A stretch of 64,000 nt of DNA, taken from NCBI RefSeq assembly GCF_947495845.1, contig NZ_CANMAO010000011.1, forward strand, positions 54,112-118,111, written 5' to 3'. The translations under genes and the position numbers were made by a program. The DNA comes from an uncultured Endozoicomonas sp. (lineage in GTDB: Bacteria > Pseudomonadota > Gammaproteobacteria > Pseudomonadales > Endozoicomonadaceae). Every line of letters starts with the position of its first letter. Within the stretch, counting starts at the first letter, position 1. Shown piece after piece: positions 1-8,836 of the stretch. The notes under the pieces are model-generated. The model did no database searches. It saw only the letters and a program-made list of their open reading frames with translations, and was not told the origin of the DNA.

Positions 1-857
1 GCACAAAGCAGAGGTATCGTTAAACGTTGCTGTTTTTTCTTAATGGCAAACAGATTTACCCGAATAAACAAGGCCGCGAGTAAACCAATAATAAGGGCGG
101 TAATAACGGTCAGAAGAAGCTCCTCCATGGAGGCCAGAGGGATAACCGGAATCTGAAAGGCGGTGGTGGAACCATACACCGTCTGGGTGACCACCGATGC
201 CATCACGGCAGACGCCATGATCGGAATAAAGCTCTCCAGAGTGTATTCCTTCATCACCACTTCCATGGCAAAAATAACACCGGCCATGGGCGTGTTAAAC
301 AAGGCGGCAATGGCAGCAGCGGCACCGCATCCGGCAAGGACGCCGAGAGTATTGGCCGGTAACCGCAAAATTTGCCCGAGATAACTGCCTACGCCCGCAC
401 CAATATGAACCGCCGGCCCTTCTCGACCCACAGAAAAACCACTGATCAGGGCGATGAATCCCCCGAAAAATTGAATGATCGTATTGCGAATCGGTAGCCA
501 GCCCCGGCTCAGGGTCAGCCTTTCGATCACATGAGCAATACCGAAAGAACGCTGGTCCCCGGGGCATCGCTTAATCAGCAGACTTAACAGCACGGCACCA
601 GCGATCGGCGCTAAAAAACGCAAATGAGCAGGAAGGGATTCATAACCACTTTCCACGGAAGAGATGGTTGAAAATATCTGCTCTGGTATCAGAGAACGCT
701 GAGAAAAAGCACCGGCCAGATAAAGCATCTGTTCAAAAACAGCGAGCAAGCCACCCGCCAAAAGGCCGGTGAACAACGCTATCAGCGTGAGCTGCGGTAA
801 TGCTTCTGATTGTGCCAGACGCATTCTGAGCTTGTGTATGGAAGGCTTAGTAGGCAT
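1..857 (-). CDS. ClC-family chloride channel / H+-Cl- antiporter, C-terminal part cut by window edge
   Basis: The reverse frame starts with ATG at 857 and stays open to base 1, so about 285 residues are present and the C-terminus lies outside. The protein has several hydrophobic helices. It carries the ClC anion-selectivity motif GREGPAVHIGAG near residues 144-154, followed by GCGAAAAIAALFNTPMAG and a FAMEV segment, all typical of the family. The glutamate of GREGP (about residue 146) corresponds to the gating glutamate; its presence is compatible with either a transporter or a channel. It should sit in the inner membrane and move chloride, perhaps coupled to protons. It is divergent from the lrgA-like gene, with an 84-base gap that would hold both promoters. 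Confidence 0.9.
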   Translation of the reverse strand, partial: MPTKPSIHKLRMRLAQSEALPQLTLIALFTGLLAGGLLAVFEQMLYLAGAFSQRSLIPEQIFSTISSVESGYESLPAHLRFLAPIAGAVLLSLLIKRCPGDQRSFGIAHVIERLTLSRGWLPIRNTIIQFFGGFIALISGFSVGREGPAVHIGAGVGSYLGQILRLPANTLGVLAGCGAAAAIAALFNTPMAGVIFAMEVVMKEYTLESFIPIMASAVMASVVTQTVYGSTTAFQIPVIPLASMEELLLTVITALIIGLLAALFIRVNLFAIKKKQQRLTIPLLC

Positions 858-941
858 GGACGGCTGATGCTGAAAACTAATAGGTCAATAGACAGGCGTA
901 GTCTATCGAATTATGGGAAACAGTGCTGCACTTGATGTAAA

Positions 942-1358
942 ATGCCCAGCTACCTTATTAACCTCTCAGTAAACGCTATGCCTTCAGGAATTCTGCCGGG
1001 AATTGTTACCTTGTTGTTCTTCACGGTTGCCGGAGAAATTGTCAACGATCTGTTCGATTTGCCAGTGCCCGGATCTGTCATCGGTTTGATTCTGCTCGTC
1101 GTTTATCTACAGGTGTCGGCTAACGAAAGCGAAGGGTTGGATAAAGTGAGTCAGTTCTGTATTCGTTATCTGGCGGTGCTGTTTATCCCCGGTTGTGTGG
1201 GTATCTTCTTTTTAAGTGACCTTCTTCTACAACAATGGTTGCCTATTACCCTTGCCATGCTGGTGGCAACGCCGGTCTCACTGGTGCTGACGGCGTTATT
1301 GATGCAATGGTTGTTGAAGCGTTTTGAGAAAGCGTCTGAGGGCGAACATCATGGATGA
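942..1358 (+). CDS. LrgA/CidA-family holin-like membrane protein
   Basis: A 138-residue, very hydrophobic protein with about four membrane helices. The early segment GEIVNDLFDLPVPGSVIGL matches the LrgA/CidA/YohJ family, small membrane proteins linked to murein hydrolase control or, in more recent work, organic-acid transport. It is followed by an overlapping LrgB-type gene, the usual partner, which supports the call. The ATG at 942 is used, but neither it nor the in-frame ATG at 978 has a strong ribosome binding site, so the first 12 residues are uncertain. Substrate and role here are unknown. Confidence 0.85.
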   Translation: MPSYLINLSVNAMPSGILPGIVTLLFFTVAGEIVNDLFDLPVPGSVIGLILLVVYLQVSANESEGLDKVSQFCIRYLAVLFIPGCVGIFFLSDLLLQQWLPITLAMLVATPVSLVLTALLMQWLLKRFEKASEGEHHG

Positions 1359-2079
1359 GTTGTTCATCGCTGCTCATGGTCTGGCTTTTCGACAACTGAA
1401 TAACCCGGTAACGATTCTGCTGATTAACCTGGGTGCGTATCTTCTGGCAGAAAAGTTCTTTATTCGTATGGGGCGAAAAGGTTGGTTCCATCCGCTTTTC
1501 AGCACCAGCCTGATTATCTTTCTGCTGCTTCGATTTACGCCGTTAGATTTTACGGCCTACAACGAGCACAGTGATTTACTGAAAATGCTGTTGGCGCCCT
1601 TCACCGTAGCGTTGGCCATACCGCTTTCACGACAGTTGAATACATTAAGGCAATTGGCGGGGCCTTTGGTGATTTCACTGGTTCTGGGCGGATTAATGGC
1701 CGTCACGCTGGGCATGGGTATGGCGCTGTTGTCTGGCGGTACAAAAGACGTTGTGGTGTCCATCTCGACCAAAGCGGTCACCACAGCGGTGGCTCTGGTG
1801 ATGGGAGAACATTATGGCGCTATTATTCCGCTGGTGGCCGCAGTGGTGATTATTTCCGGTGTATTCGGTGGCATTGTCGGGCCGGCGTTATGCAAAATGG
1901 CTGGGGTAACGGATCCAAGAGCCGTTGGTTTTGCCATGGGAGTGAATGCTCATGCCGGTGGTACCGCAAGAGCCTTTGAGCTGGATATCACCATGGGTGT
2001 GTACGCCAGCCTTGGCATGTGTCTTTGTGCGATCTATATGCCTATCCTGGTGCCGTGGCTGATTAAATGGATGATTTAA
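1351..2079 (+). CDS. LrgB-family membrane protein
   Basis: A 242-residue membrane protein of LrgB/YohK type. It has the conserved VSISTKAVTTAVAL segment mid-protein and the late GVNAHAGGTARAFE motif. The longer frame beginning with TTG at 1324 is rejected because ATG 1351 gives the normal LrgB N-terminus and overlaps the lrgA-like stop by 8 bases, which suggests translational coupling. The pair probably forms one membrane system for export or for control of cell-wall hydrolase activity. That function is a family property and is not shown by this sequence. Confidence 0.9.
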   Translation: MDELFIAAHGLAFRQLNNPVTILLINLGAYLLAEKFFIRMGRKGWFHPLFSTSLIIFLLLRFTPLDFTAYNEHSDLLKMLLAPFTVALAIPLSRQLNTLRQLAGPLVISLVLGGLMAVTLGMGMALLSGGTKDVVVSISTKAVTTAVALVMGEHYGAIIPLVAAVVIISGVFGGIVGPALCKMAGVTDPRAVGFAMGVNAHAGGTARAFELDITMGVYASLGMCLCAIYMPILVPWLIKWMI

Positions 2080-2083
2080 CAGT

Positions 2084-2299
2084 ATGTTTGAAAAAGAAGA
2101 CCTGATTAAAGTCGCAAATCACACCATGCCCTTTGGGAAATACAGTGGTCGCCGGCTGATCGATTTGCCAGAGCCTTATTTACTCTGGTTTTCCGGGGAG
2201 GGAATGCCTCAGGGAGAGCTTGGGCGTTTGTTGGAACTTACCCTGGAAATCAAGATTAATGGGCTTGAAGATTTGATTAATCCTTTGAAAGGTACTTAG
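2084..2299 (+). CDS. DUF3820 family small protein (putative quorum-sensing-regulated virulence factor family)
   Basis: A 71-residue soluble protein. The core MPFGKYSGRRLIDLPEPYL followed by a WF pair matches DUF3820, a family described in Pseudomonas as quorum-sensing-regulated and of unknown biochemical role. It starts 4 bases after the lrgB stop, so it is probably in the same transcript. Length is normal for the family. No catalytic residues can be named. Confidence 0.8.
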   Translation: MFEKEDLIKVANHTMPFGKYSGRRLIDLPEPYLLWFSGEGMPQGELGRLLELTLEIKINGLEDLINPLKGT

Positions 2300-2425
2300 C
2301 TTTAGTGCCTTTAAGTACAAATGAACCATTTTGATGTTGCTGAGTCTAAAACTCACCGCTGCAAGGCTTTCTTGGCCAACTACTTGTTGGCAGTTGAGTA
2401 TCACAATATCAAAATAGGTTATTAA

Positions 2426-4075
2426 ATGGACTTACTCCCATCTTCCCTTCGCCAACTTATTCTTACAAATCTAAATTTGACTAATGCGACGGATGTTAAA
2501 TCGGGTGACCGTTACAGCGTAGTGCGTGTTACCCCAAAAATCCGTGCAAAGATACTCGGTGGTGTTGACTGGAAAGAATTACAAAATATAGACCGGCGCG
2601 AAATACGTGTGGTGAGTAATATTCCTCATGGAGCTCATGGTCTCTTCAACATAAATACAGATAATCAGCATCAGTTGAGTCAGGATCACTGGGTTGTGGA
2701 GCCAATTGAGCTGTCCAGATCTTTATTGACCTATGAAATGCCTGAGGACTGCAAACAGATAAATTATTGCATTCAGCCTGTTGAGAGTGCTGAGTCCGTA
2801 CACTTTCAAGTGAAACTGCCAAAAATTTCCAGCGTCGAAGACGGCACAGAGTTCGTGGTAAGTAATCAATCGAACCATTTTACGCAATGCATCCCTTCTG
2901 AACGCAGGCTTAAAATTGATGGAGAGTGTGATTGGCTCAGCCCCGGGCAGGCTGTGCTTTTGCGCAAGGAAAATGGAAGGTGGAGAGCTTATCAAAAAGT
3001 GGAAGAACGCGTCGTTGATGATATTGCAATAAACCCATTGGTGCGAGAGTCAGGTCCTGTTGTATGTGCAAAGGGAGGCGTTCTTAACTTTGAAAACGAT
3101 GGTGAGTACTTTCTCACTAAACCGATGATTGAGCAGACATTGGCGGATAGACTTAAAAAGCTAAATAATCCCTTCCATTATCACTACTGCTTGTCACTTG
3201 AAGATTTAGGGCAGGCTATTCAAGCTGCAATGCCCGAGCATTGTTACTTTATTTATGAAAATACGGAAAGCAATCATGTTGTTGCCGGCTTCGTACGCCA
3301 TTCAGAAAATGACATGCTGTGCTATCTCCATGAAACGCTCGGCATCGAAAGTGAATACACAACACCTTTTGCAGCAGCGGTTCGTCAGAAAATTCAGAGC
3401 CTGTTTCCTGAAAAAAATCTGCGGATGATTGTGCCAAAAGAAAGAGTGCAAAAAGACTTTGTCAGTTGTGGCGTCATGGCAATAAAAGCACTCTTGTTTT
3501 TTGCCAAGCAGGCAGATCAATTATTTTTGATATTGAACCAAATGGATAAGGCAAACCGAGCAATGCCTCTGGAAACCATTTCAGTCCACGCATTACCGGC
3601 AAAACTCATTAAACTTTGCCAAAGCTGTTCACTGCTGGAAAATCACCCAAATAAAGAGACAAAGGTAAATAGCAAAAAAACGCTTCTGGACTATGTAAAC
3701 GATCATAAGGTCAGCCTTGCTGCTAGCAGGGGAGAAATCAGGGTCAATGCGTCCGCATATTTGAAGCGATATAAATACATGCAACAATATATTGAAAGAC
3801 AGAAAGTGAGTGAGCCGACGTGGCTAGCTGATGTTGTTAAGCAGACATCATCAGTCAGAAAAAGAAGTTTGGACGAGGCATCAGAGCTGTTTACTGCGAA
3901 GAAGGGCTCTTTCGACCTTCCGTCTGATCACAGCTTTGCTGCACCAGCTTCATCATTACTAAAATCTCAAGTTTCCAATTCCACCGATAGTTCAGGCTAT
4001 TGTAGTGCTGACGAACTGATGAATCATCAAACCCACCATAACGGTATACAAAATGTCTTTGAATCAATTGCTTGA
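2426..4075 (+). CDS. putative YopJ-like (clan CE, C55) acetyltransferase or cysteine protease, candidate secreted effector
   Basis: A 549-residue protein, AT-rich against its neighbours, with no signal peptide or membrane segment. A possible catalytic triad stands out: His284 in SNHVVAGFV, Glu303 in LHETLG and Cys348 in QKDFVSCGVMAIKA. The spacings of 19 and 45 residues closely match YopJ (His109-Glu128-Cys172: 19 and 44), and the [DS]CG-x-x-[AS] context after a Gln/Lys-rich stretch is typical. YopJ proteins acetylate Ser/Thr of host kinases after type III delivery. The N-terminal 240 and C-terminal 170 residues are unrecognised; the C-terminus is Ser-rich. A Ulp1-type C48 peptidase is the main alternative. 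The last 23 bases overlap the HopJ-family gene. No secretion system lies in the window, so secretion is inference. Confidence 0.55.
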   Translation: MDLLPSSLRQLILTNLNLTNATDVKSGDRYSVVRVTPKIRAKILGGVDWKELQNIDRREIRVVSNIPHGAHGLFNINTDNQHQLSQDHWVVEPIELSRSLLTYEMPEDCKQINYCIQPVESAESVHFQVKLPKISSVEDGTEFVVSNQSNHFTQCIPSERRLKIDGECDWLSPGQAVLLRKENGRWRAYQKVEERVVDDIAINPLVRESGPVVCAKGGVLNFENDGEYFLTKPMIEQTLADRLKKLNNPFHYHYCLSLEDLGQAIQAAMPEHCYFIYENTESNHVVAGFVRHSENDMLCYLHETLGIESEYTTPFAAAVRQKIQSLFPEKNLRMIVPKERVQKDFVSCGVMAIKALLFFAKQADQLFLILNQMDKANRAMPLETISVHALPAKLIKLCQSCSLLENHPNKETKVNSKKTLLDYVNDHKVSLAASRGEIRVNASAYLKRYKYMQQYIERQKVSEPTWLADVVKQTSSVRKRSLDEASELFTAKKGSFDLPSDHSFAAPASSLLKSQVSNSTDSSGYCSADELMNHQTHHNGIQNVFESIA

Positions 4076-4403
4076 ACAAATCCGAAACCAGCCAGATCAA
4101 GTTGAGTTCCAGACAGTCATAACCGTGATTGCTGATCATTACGATTACACACCCACTTGTTTTACCAATGGCACGCAAATGAATGAAGCAGGCACGAACG
4201 AAGGTTCGTGCAAAATTCTGTCATTTGGGCAGCTGAACCAGTTAAGTTCTGAAGAGACTCTGGCCTGCTTTGGCAGCTTCTATCGGGACGAGGTTTTGAA
4301 TGATCCCGCAGGAACCAGTCACGGGAATATCCGGGCATTTATGGAAACGGGTTGGTCCGGTGTTTCTTTTGATCACCCGCCGTTAGTGCTTAAAGAGAAA
4401 TGA
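4053..4403 (+). CDS. HopJ-family protein (type III effector HopJ domain)
   Basis: A 116-residue protein matching the HopJ family along its whole length: an N-terminal LLEQIRNQP, then HYDYTPT, NEAGTNEGSCKI, TLACFGSFYRDEVL and a final MxxGWSGVSFD segment. HopJ was named from a Pseudomonas syringae effector survey, but the family is common in non-pathogenic Gammaproteobacteria, so the name does not prove secretion. ATG 4053 lies inside the end of the upstream YopJ-like gene (23-base overlap, different frame), so the two are probably co-transcribed. Confidence 0.85.
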   Translation: MSLNQLLEQIRNQPDQVEFQTVITVIADHYDYTPTCFTNGTQMNEAGTNEGSCKILSFGQLNQLSSEETLACFGSFYRDEVLNDPAGTSHGNIRAFMETGWSGVSFDHPPLVLKEK

Positions 4404-4443
4404 GTGGTCATCATATTTTAATGTGTCATAATTAATCTAATTT

Positions 4444-4461
4444 TAAGAATAATTATTCATT
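4444..4461. promoter_or_regulatory. ARG box (ArgR operator) upstream of argC
   Basis: The 18 bases TAAGAATAATTATTCATT agree with the ArgR consensus TNTGAATWWWWATTCANW at all but one position. The site ends 20 bases before the argC start, so arginine-bound ArgR would be expected to repress argC here. Only one box is evident; ArgR usually binds pairs. Confidence 0.6.
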
Positions 4462-4481
4462 ATTGCAGTGAGAGTCTACAG

Positions 4482-5525
4482 ATGATCAAAGTGGGCATAG
4501 TCGGGGGAACAGGCTACACCGGTGCTGAGCTGCTGCGGCTGTTATCGGTTCATCCTGAAGTTGAGCTGAGCATGATCACTTCCCGCTCTGAAGCTGGGAA
4601 ATCCGTCAGTGAATTATTCTCCGGGCTGCGTGGTAAGTGCGATATCCAGTTCTCGCAACCGGATAATAAGCTGCTTTCATCTTGTGATCTGGTCTTTTTT
4701 GCCACTCCTAATGGTATTGCCATGGAATCCGTTCCTGAATTGCTGGATGCGGGAGTGAAGGTTATTGATCTGGCGGCTGACTTCCGCCTGAGCGACACTG
4801 ACACCTGGCAGCAGTGGTATGGTGTAGAGCACGCTTGCCCAGATGTTCTCGCAGAGGCGGTATACGGCTTGCCAGAAATGAACCGTGATTCGATTTCCAG
4901 CGCACGTTTGGTGGCGAACCCGGGCTGCTACCCCACTGCTACTCAGTTGGGTTTATTACCCCTGATCCGTGAAGGTCTGGTAGACGGAAATGTTATCGTA
5001 GATGCCAAGTCGGGTGTCAGTGGCGCTGGCCGAGCGGCCAATGTCGGCACGTTATTGTGTGAAGCCTCTGAGTCATTCAAGGCTTATGGTGTACCAGGAC
5101 ATCGTCATCTACCTGAGATTAAACAGGGGATTTCCCGCATGGCAAAAACGAGCGTTGAAGCATTTACTGGCGAGTTGGTTTTTGTGCCTCACCTGACGCC
5201 AATGATCCGTGGTATCCATTCGACAATGTACTGTTCCGTCAAAGATCACAGCATCGATCTGCAAAAGCTCTTTGAAGCGACGTTTGAAACTGAGCCATTT
5301 GTGGACGTTCTGCCAGCTGGCAGTCATCCAGAGACCCGTTCAGTGCGTGGCTGTAACCAGTGTCGTATGTCTGTGCATCGCCCGCAGGGTGGCGATACCG
5401 TGGTGATTCTCTCCGTCATTGACAATCTGGTCAAAGGTGCGGCTGGCCAGGCTATTCAGAATATGAACATTATGTTCGGCTTTGATGAGATAACTGGTTT
5501 GGATTTCCCCGCAGCCATGCCGTGA
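4482..5525 (+). CDS. argC: N-acetyl-gamma-glutamyl-phosphate reductase
   Basis: A 347-residue enzyme of arginine biosynthesis that reduces N-acetylglutamyl phosphate with NADPH to the semialdehyde. The N-terminal nucleotide-binding motif [17 protein letters not shown] and the active-site cysteine in [11 protein letters not shown] (about residue 148) are present, as is the later PGHRHLPEI segment. Length is normal for ArgC type 1. The ATG at 4482 is the only good start. It stands alone rather than in an arg operon and is preceded by a likely ARG box. A long hairpin follows its stop. Confidence 0.97.
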   Translation: MIKVGIVGGTGYTGAELLRLLSVHPEVELSMITSRSEAGKSVSELFSGLRGKCDIQFSQPDNKLLSSCDLVFFATPNGIAMESVPELLDAGVKVIDLAADFRLSDTDTWQQWYGVEHACPDVLAEAVYGLPEMNRDSISSARLVANPGCYPTATQLGLLPLIREGLVDGNVIVDAKSGVSGAGRAANVGTLLCEASESFKAYGVPGHRHLPEIKQGISRMAKTSVEAFTGELVFVPHLTPMIRGIHSTMYCSVKDHSIDLQKLFEATFETEPFVDVLPAGSHPETRSVRGCNQCRMSVHRPQGGDTVVILSVIDNLVKGAAGQAIQNMNIMFGFDEITGLDFPAAMP

Positions 5526-5527
5526 AT

Positions 5528-5567
5528 AATGACAGAATCAAAATAACAGTATTTTGATTCTGTCATT
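5528..5567. terminator. strong hairpin after argC, probable terminator
   Basis: A perfect 17-base inverted repeat (AATGACAGAATCAAAAT and its complement) with a 6-base loop begins 3 bases after the argC stop codon. It lacks a clean U-tract on the + strand, so it may act as a terminator or as a mRNA 3' end stabiliser. Confidence 0.6.
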
Positions 5568-5610
5568 TCCATGAATTATTTTTTGTTTAATGATATAAGC
5601 GCAATGTCTT

Positions 5611-5788
5611 ATACCAATGGCGCTTTTAAATTATGGAGTGAGCAAGTTATTTTGGGTGACTGGTCAATACCCACAGGGCATAAAGGCGAAGAGACAAGTC
5701 ATAGCCAAAGCTATGGCGAGGAACTTCAACGCAGATCCAGTCGGTCAAAATGGCTGCGCAGCCCATAATTTAAAAGCAGAATTGGTAT
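5611..5788 (+). repeat. dispersed palindromic repeat family A, copy 1
   Basis: A 178-base element bounded by ATACCAAT and ATTGGTAT. Internal landmarks are GAGCAAGTTATTTTGGGTGAC, the GGCATAAAGGCGAAGAGAC segment, GCGAGGAACTTCAACGCAGA and GCTGCGCAGCCCATAATTT. Related copies are at 30034-30246 and, inverted, 54875-55068. Copy lengths differ in the middle. It ends 19 bases before the yceH start, so it forms part of the yceH leader. No transposase gene is inside. Confidence 0.85.
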
Positions 5789-5807
5789 TACCCAGAGGAA
5801 CTGTATC

Positions 5808-6437
5808 GTGGATATGCGCTTGTCCCTGAACGAAACCCGTGTGATTGGCTGCCTGCTCGAAAAAGAGAGCACCACTCCGGATCAATACCCTCTCTCCCTC
5901 AATGGCTTAACCAATGCCTGTAATCAGAAAAGTAACCGCGAGCCAGTACTTAACCTTGCAGAATCGGAAGTTCTTAATACCCTTAATCAATTGAAGACTG
6001 AACGATTGATCAGTGAAGAATCCGGTTCAAGAGTCAGTAAATACCGCCACCGTTTTTGCAACACTGAATTCGGTAGTCTCCAGTTAACGGATCAAGAACG
6101 TGGCATCGTCTGCGTACTTTTCCTTCGCGGCCCACAAACCCCTGGTGAATTGCGCAGTCGTACCGGTCGTCTTGCCGAATTTACGGATGTTCGACAAGTG
6201 GAAGAGGTGTTACAACAGATGGCTGAGCGGGAGATGGTGGTGCAACTTCCTCGGGAAGCAGGAAAACGGGAAAGTCGTTATGCCCACTTGTTCTCCGGTG
6301 AAATTGATGTGTCGGCAGTGAATCAGAGTGATTTGATTGCTGACGATAAAGCCCGAATCCGCGAACTTGAACACGAAATAGTGATTCTCAAAGCCGAAGT
6401 TGAACGATTGAACCGGCTGCTTGAAAGCACTTCTTAA
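5808..6437 (+). CDS. yceH: YceH family protein (DUF480)
   Basis: A 209-residue soluble protein of the YceH family, built from two winged-helix-like halves. Matching segments are [26 protein letters not shown] at the N-terminus (seen here in two pieces), SNREPV, and the mid-protein [14 protein letters not shown]. The C-terminal 30 residues form a Leu-heptad coiled coil. Function is unknown in the family. The GTG at 5808 is chosen because AGAGGAA lies 7 bases upstream; ATG 5814 is the alternative. A family A repeat lies directly upstream. Confidence 0.9.
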   Translation: MDMRLSLNETRVIGCLLEKESTTPDQYPLSLNGLTNACNQKSNREPVLNLAESEVLNTLNQLKTERLISEESGSRVSKYRHRFCNTEFGSLQLTDQERGIVCVLFLRGPQTPGELRSRTGRLAEFTDVRQVEEVLQQMAEREMVVQLPREAGKRESRYAHLFSGEIDVSAVNQSDLIADDKARIRELEHEIVILKAEVERLNRLLESTS

Positions 6438-6457
6438 GACAAAAAGCGGATAAATTG

Positions 6458-6904
6458 ATGACTGAACCTTTCTGGCAGAAAAAGACCTTAACAGAAATGA
6501 CCCCTGAAGAGTGGGAGTCGTTGTGCGATGGCTGTGGTCGCTGCTGTCTGAATAAAGTCATTGATGCGGATACAGAAGAAGTTCATACGACAGCAATAGC
6601 CTGTCGTTTGCTGGATCTGGAAACCTGTCAGTGCAAACAATACAAACATCGTCGTAAATTTGTGGATGACTGTATTAAATTTACTCCGAAAACCATGCAT
6701 GAGCATCTTGTGTGGCTGCCAGATAGCTGCGCATACAACCTGCTGTATCACGGTTATGATTTGCCAGAATGGCATCCTTTGGTGACCGGTGATCCGAACT
6801 CCGTCCATGAAGCCGGTTTTTCTGTGTGCGGTAAAGGTATGGTTTCTGAAGAAGAACTTCCGGACCCTTCAGAATGGTTTGATTACATTATTCGCGTGAA
6901 GTGA
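6458..6904 (+). CDS. ycgN: YcgN family cysteine-cluster protein
   Basis: A 148-residue protein with the YcgN/UPF0260 signature: WESLCDGCGRCCLNKV near residue 25, CRLLDLETCQCKQY near 55, CIKFTP, LPDSCAYNLL and a late FSVCGKG. The cysteine pattern suggests metal or Fe-S binding, but the role is not known. ATG 6458 is preferred to the TTG one codon earlier. It begins 20 bases after yceH and could share its transcript. Confidence 0.9.
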   Translation: MTEPFWQKKTLTEMTPEEWESLCDGCGRCCLNKVIDADTEEVHTTAIACRLLDLETCQCKQYKHRRKFVDDCIKFTPKTMHEHLVWLPDSCAYNLLYHGYDLPEWHPLVTGDPNSVHEAGFSVCGKGMVSEEELPDPSEWFDYIIRVK

Positions 6905-6970
6905 GTTCGCAAACTGTGATTGATGTAAAAACTTGTCAGGCTATAGAAAAACCTTAGACTTAGTGACCCT

Positions 6971-7534
6971 ATGAAAGTTCACAGTTCGCTTTATGGGCTG
7001 GTGTTGGCTGGCGGTCGTTCATCCCGAATGGGGGAAGACAAATCCCGGCTGCTCTGGCAAGGCAAACCGCTCTATCAGCATATGATTCATCTGTTGCATA
7101 AAGCAGGTATTGAGCAGGTGTTGTTAAGCGGCGCGGGTTTTCCTGAAAAAACCGTGGAAGACCTTATACCTGGAAGAGGCCCCTTAAGCGGTATTCATGC
7201 AGCTCTGATGTCGCTGGAATACGGCGATCGCCTTCTGGTTATTCCGGTGGATATGCCGTTGGTGCCACTAGAAGCCATACAAACACTTTGCGAGCAAAGT
7301 GATAAACAACAGCTGTGCTGTTTTGACGGCTTCAATCTGCCGGTTGTGATTCCCGTGACGGAAGACTCCAGACGAGTGATTGCAGAGAAAATTCAGAGTG
7401 ATAACCCCAAAGATTATGCCCTTTGGCGGCTCTATCAGGCATTAGGTGGAAAGACGATTCCTTTGCCTGAGGATAGGATTCAGCTTTTCAGTAATGCGAA
7501 CACGCCAGAAGAGTGGCGTCGTATAAACCATTGA
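6971..7534 (+). CDS. mobA: molybdenum cofactor guanylyltransferase MobA
   Basis: A 187-residue nucleotidyltransferase that links GMP to molybdopterin to make the bis-MGD cofactor of DMSO-reductase-type enzymes. The nucleotide-binding motif LAGGRSSRMGEDKS is at residues 12-25, and the metal-binding VIPVDMPLVP is near residue 92. Length is normal. It heads the molybdenum operon; the moaB start follows 18 bases after its stop. Its partner MobB is 17 kb away on the other strand. Confidence 0.95.
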   Translation: MKVHSSLYGLVLAGGRSSRMGEDKSRLLWQGKPLYQHMIHLLHKAGIEQVLLSGAGFPEKTVEDLIPGRGPLSGIHAALMSLEYGDRLLVIPVDMPLVPLEAIQTLCEQSDKQQLCCFDGFNLPVVIPVTEDSRRVIAEKIQSDNPKDYALWRLYQALGGKTIPLPEDRIQLFSNANTPEEWRRINH

Positions 7535-7552
7535 TTGGAGGTAGAGTGGCAC

Positions 7553-8089
7553 ATGGCTCATCACCACGTAGACGAGTTTATCCCTGTAAATATTGCGGTA
7601 TTGACCGTATCAGATACCCGGACTGAAGAAACAGATACCTCAGGAAAGCTGCTGGTGGATCTGTTGGCTGAAGCCGGACATCAGTTGGTGGATAAGGCGA
7701 TCGTTAAAGATGATATCTACAAAATCCGTGAAATAGTGTCTCGCTGGATTGCCACCGATGGGGGAACGCCTGACTGTGTTCAAGCCATCCTCGTCACTGG
7801 TGGCACTGGCTTCTCTGGTCGTGATTCTACACCAGAAGCTCTGCTCCCTATTTTCGATAAGCAGATAGACGGCTATGGTGAGCTGTTCCGTCACCTCTCC
7901 TACGCACAGATCAAAACCTCAACCATTCAGTCCCGCACGGTTGCCGGTATGGCGAATGGTACAGTGATCTTCGTGATGCCTGGTTCCAATAATGCCTGCA
8001 AAACCGCATGGGAAGGCATTATTCATGATCAGCTTGATAGCCGACATCGCCCTTGTAATTACATTGAACACCTGAAAAAGGCGGGCTGA
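7553..8089 (+). CDS. moaB: molybdenum cofactor biosynthesis protein B
   Basis: A 178-residue MogA/MoaB-fold protein thought to adenylylate molybdopterin before metal insertion. The motifs [35 protein letters not shown] and [15 protein letters not shown] are all present. ATG 7553 is chosen over the TTG at 7535 because GGAGGT lies 10 bases upstream of it. It is co-transcribed with mobA and moaC. Confidence 0.95.
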   Translation: MAHHHVDEFIPVNIAVLTVSDTRTEETDTSGKLLVDLLAEAGHQLVDKAIVKDDIYKIREIVSRWIATDGGTPDCVQAILVTGGTGFSGRDSTPEALLPIFDKQIDGYGELFRHLSYAQIKTSTIQSRTVAGMANGTVIFVMPGSNNACKTAWEGIIHDQLDSRHRPCNYIEHLKKAG

Positions 8090-8091
8090 TT

Positions 8092-8583
8092 GTGTCTCTG
8101 ACCCATACCGACAGTGAAGGTAAGGCCAGCATGGTAGATGTGGGTGATAAAGATATCACCCGCCGTGAAGCCAGAGCTGAAGGTTATATTTATATGGCGC
8201 CAGAGACGCTGGCGATCGTAAAAGACAATGGCCTGAAAAAAGGCGATGTTTTGGCTGTAGCTCGTATTGCTGGTATTCAGGCAGCCAAGCAGTGCAGTCA
8301 TTTAATACCGCTGTGTCATCCATTGATGCTGAATTTTATTGGTGTCGAGTTTCAACTGGATGTTGAGCATTCAAGAATCCGAATCGAAACCTGCTGTCGT
8401 TTAAGTGGCAAAACCGGTGTTGAAATTGAAGCACTGACGGCCGCTTCTGTTGCCGCCTTGACGATCTACGATATGTGTAAGGCAGTGGACAAAGAGATGC
8501 ATATTGAAGGAATTCGTGTACTGGAAAAAAGTGGCGGGCGCAGTGGTCACTATGTATACGGCACTGAACAGGTGGAAGCATGA
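8092..8583 (+). CDS. moaC: cyclic pyranopterin monophosphate synthase
   Basis: A 163-residue enzyme that, with MoaA, converts GTP into cyclic pyranopterin monophosphate, the first Moco intermediate. The motifs [26 protein letters not shown] and [20 protein letters not shown] (split across about residues 105-126) are diagnostic. Start is GTG at 8092, 2 bases after the moaB stop. The stop overlaps the moaD start as ATGA. Confidence 0.96.
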   Translation: MSLTHTDSEGKASMVDVGDKDITRREARAEGYIYMAPETLAIVKDNGLKKGDVLAVARIAGIQAAKQCSHLIPLCHPLMLNFIGVEFQLDVEHSRIRIETCCRLSGKTGVEIEALTAASVAALTIYDMCKAVDKEMHIEGIRVLEKSGGRSGHYVYGTEQVEA

Positions 8584-8831
8584 TCAAGGTGTTATTTTTT
8601 GCCAGCTTCCGGGAAAAGCTCAAGTGCGAAGAGCTGCTAGTAGATGAAGGCAGTTATCCCGAGTTACTTTCCTCTCTAAAAAGTCAACTGGCGGAAAAAG
8701 GCGACGACTGGCGTGAAGTAATGATGAGTGAAAGAACATTGGTGGCTGTGAATCAAACCATGACTCGAAAAGACGTCAGTTTGAAATCCGGCGATGAAGT
8801 GGCTTTTTTTCCACCGGTTACCGGAGGTTAA
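8580..8831 (+). CDS. moaD: molybdopterin synthase small subunit (sulfur carrier)
   Basis: An 83-residue ubiquitin-fold protein ending in the Gly-Gly tail needed for thiocarboxylation (PPVTGG). It donates sulfur to precursor Z as the small subunit of molybdopterin synthase. It overlaps moaC by 4 bases and moaE follows 5 bases later, matching the moaCDE order of other Gammaproteobacteria. Confidence 0.94.
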   Translation: MIKVLFFASFREKLKCEELLVDEGSYPELLSSLKSQLAEKGDDWREVMMSERTLVAVNQTMTRKDVSLKSGDEVAFFPPVTGG

Positions 8832-8836
8832 CGTCG

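Noticed and set aside
5571..5829. Two short frames upstream of yceH
   Set aside because: They lie in the family A repeat, and comparable frames occur in other copies. No ribosome binding site or family match.
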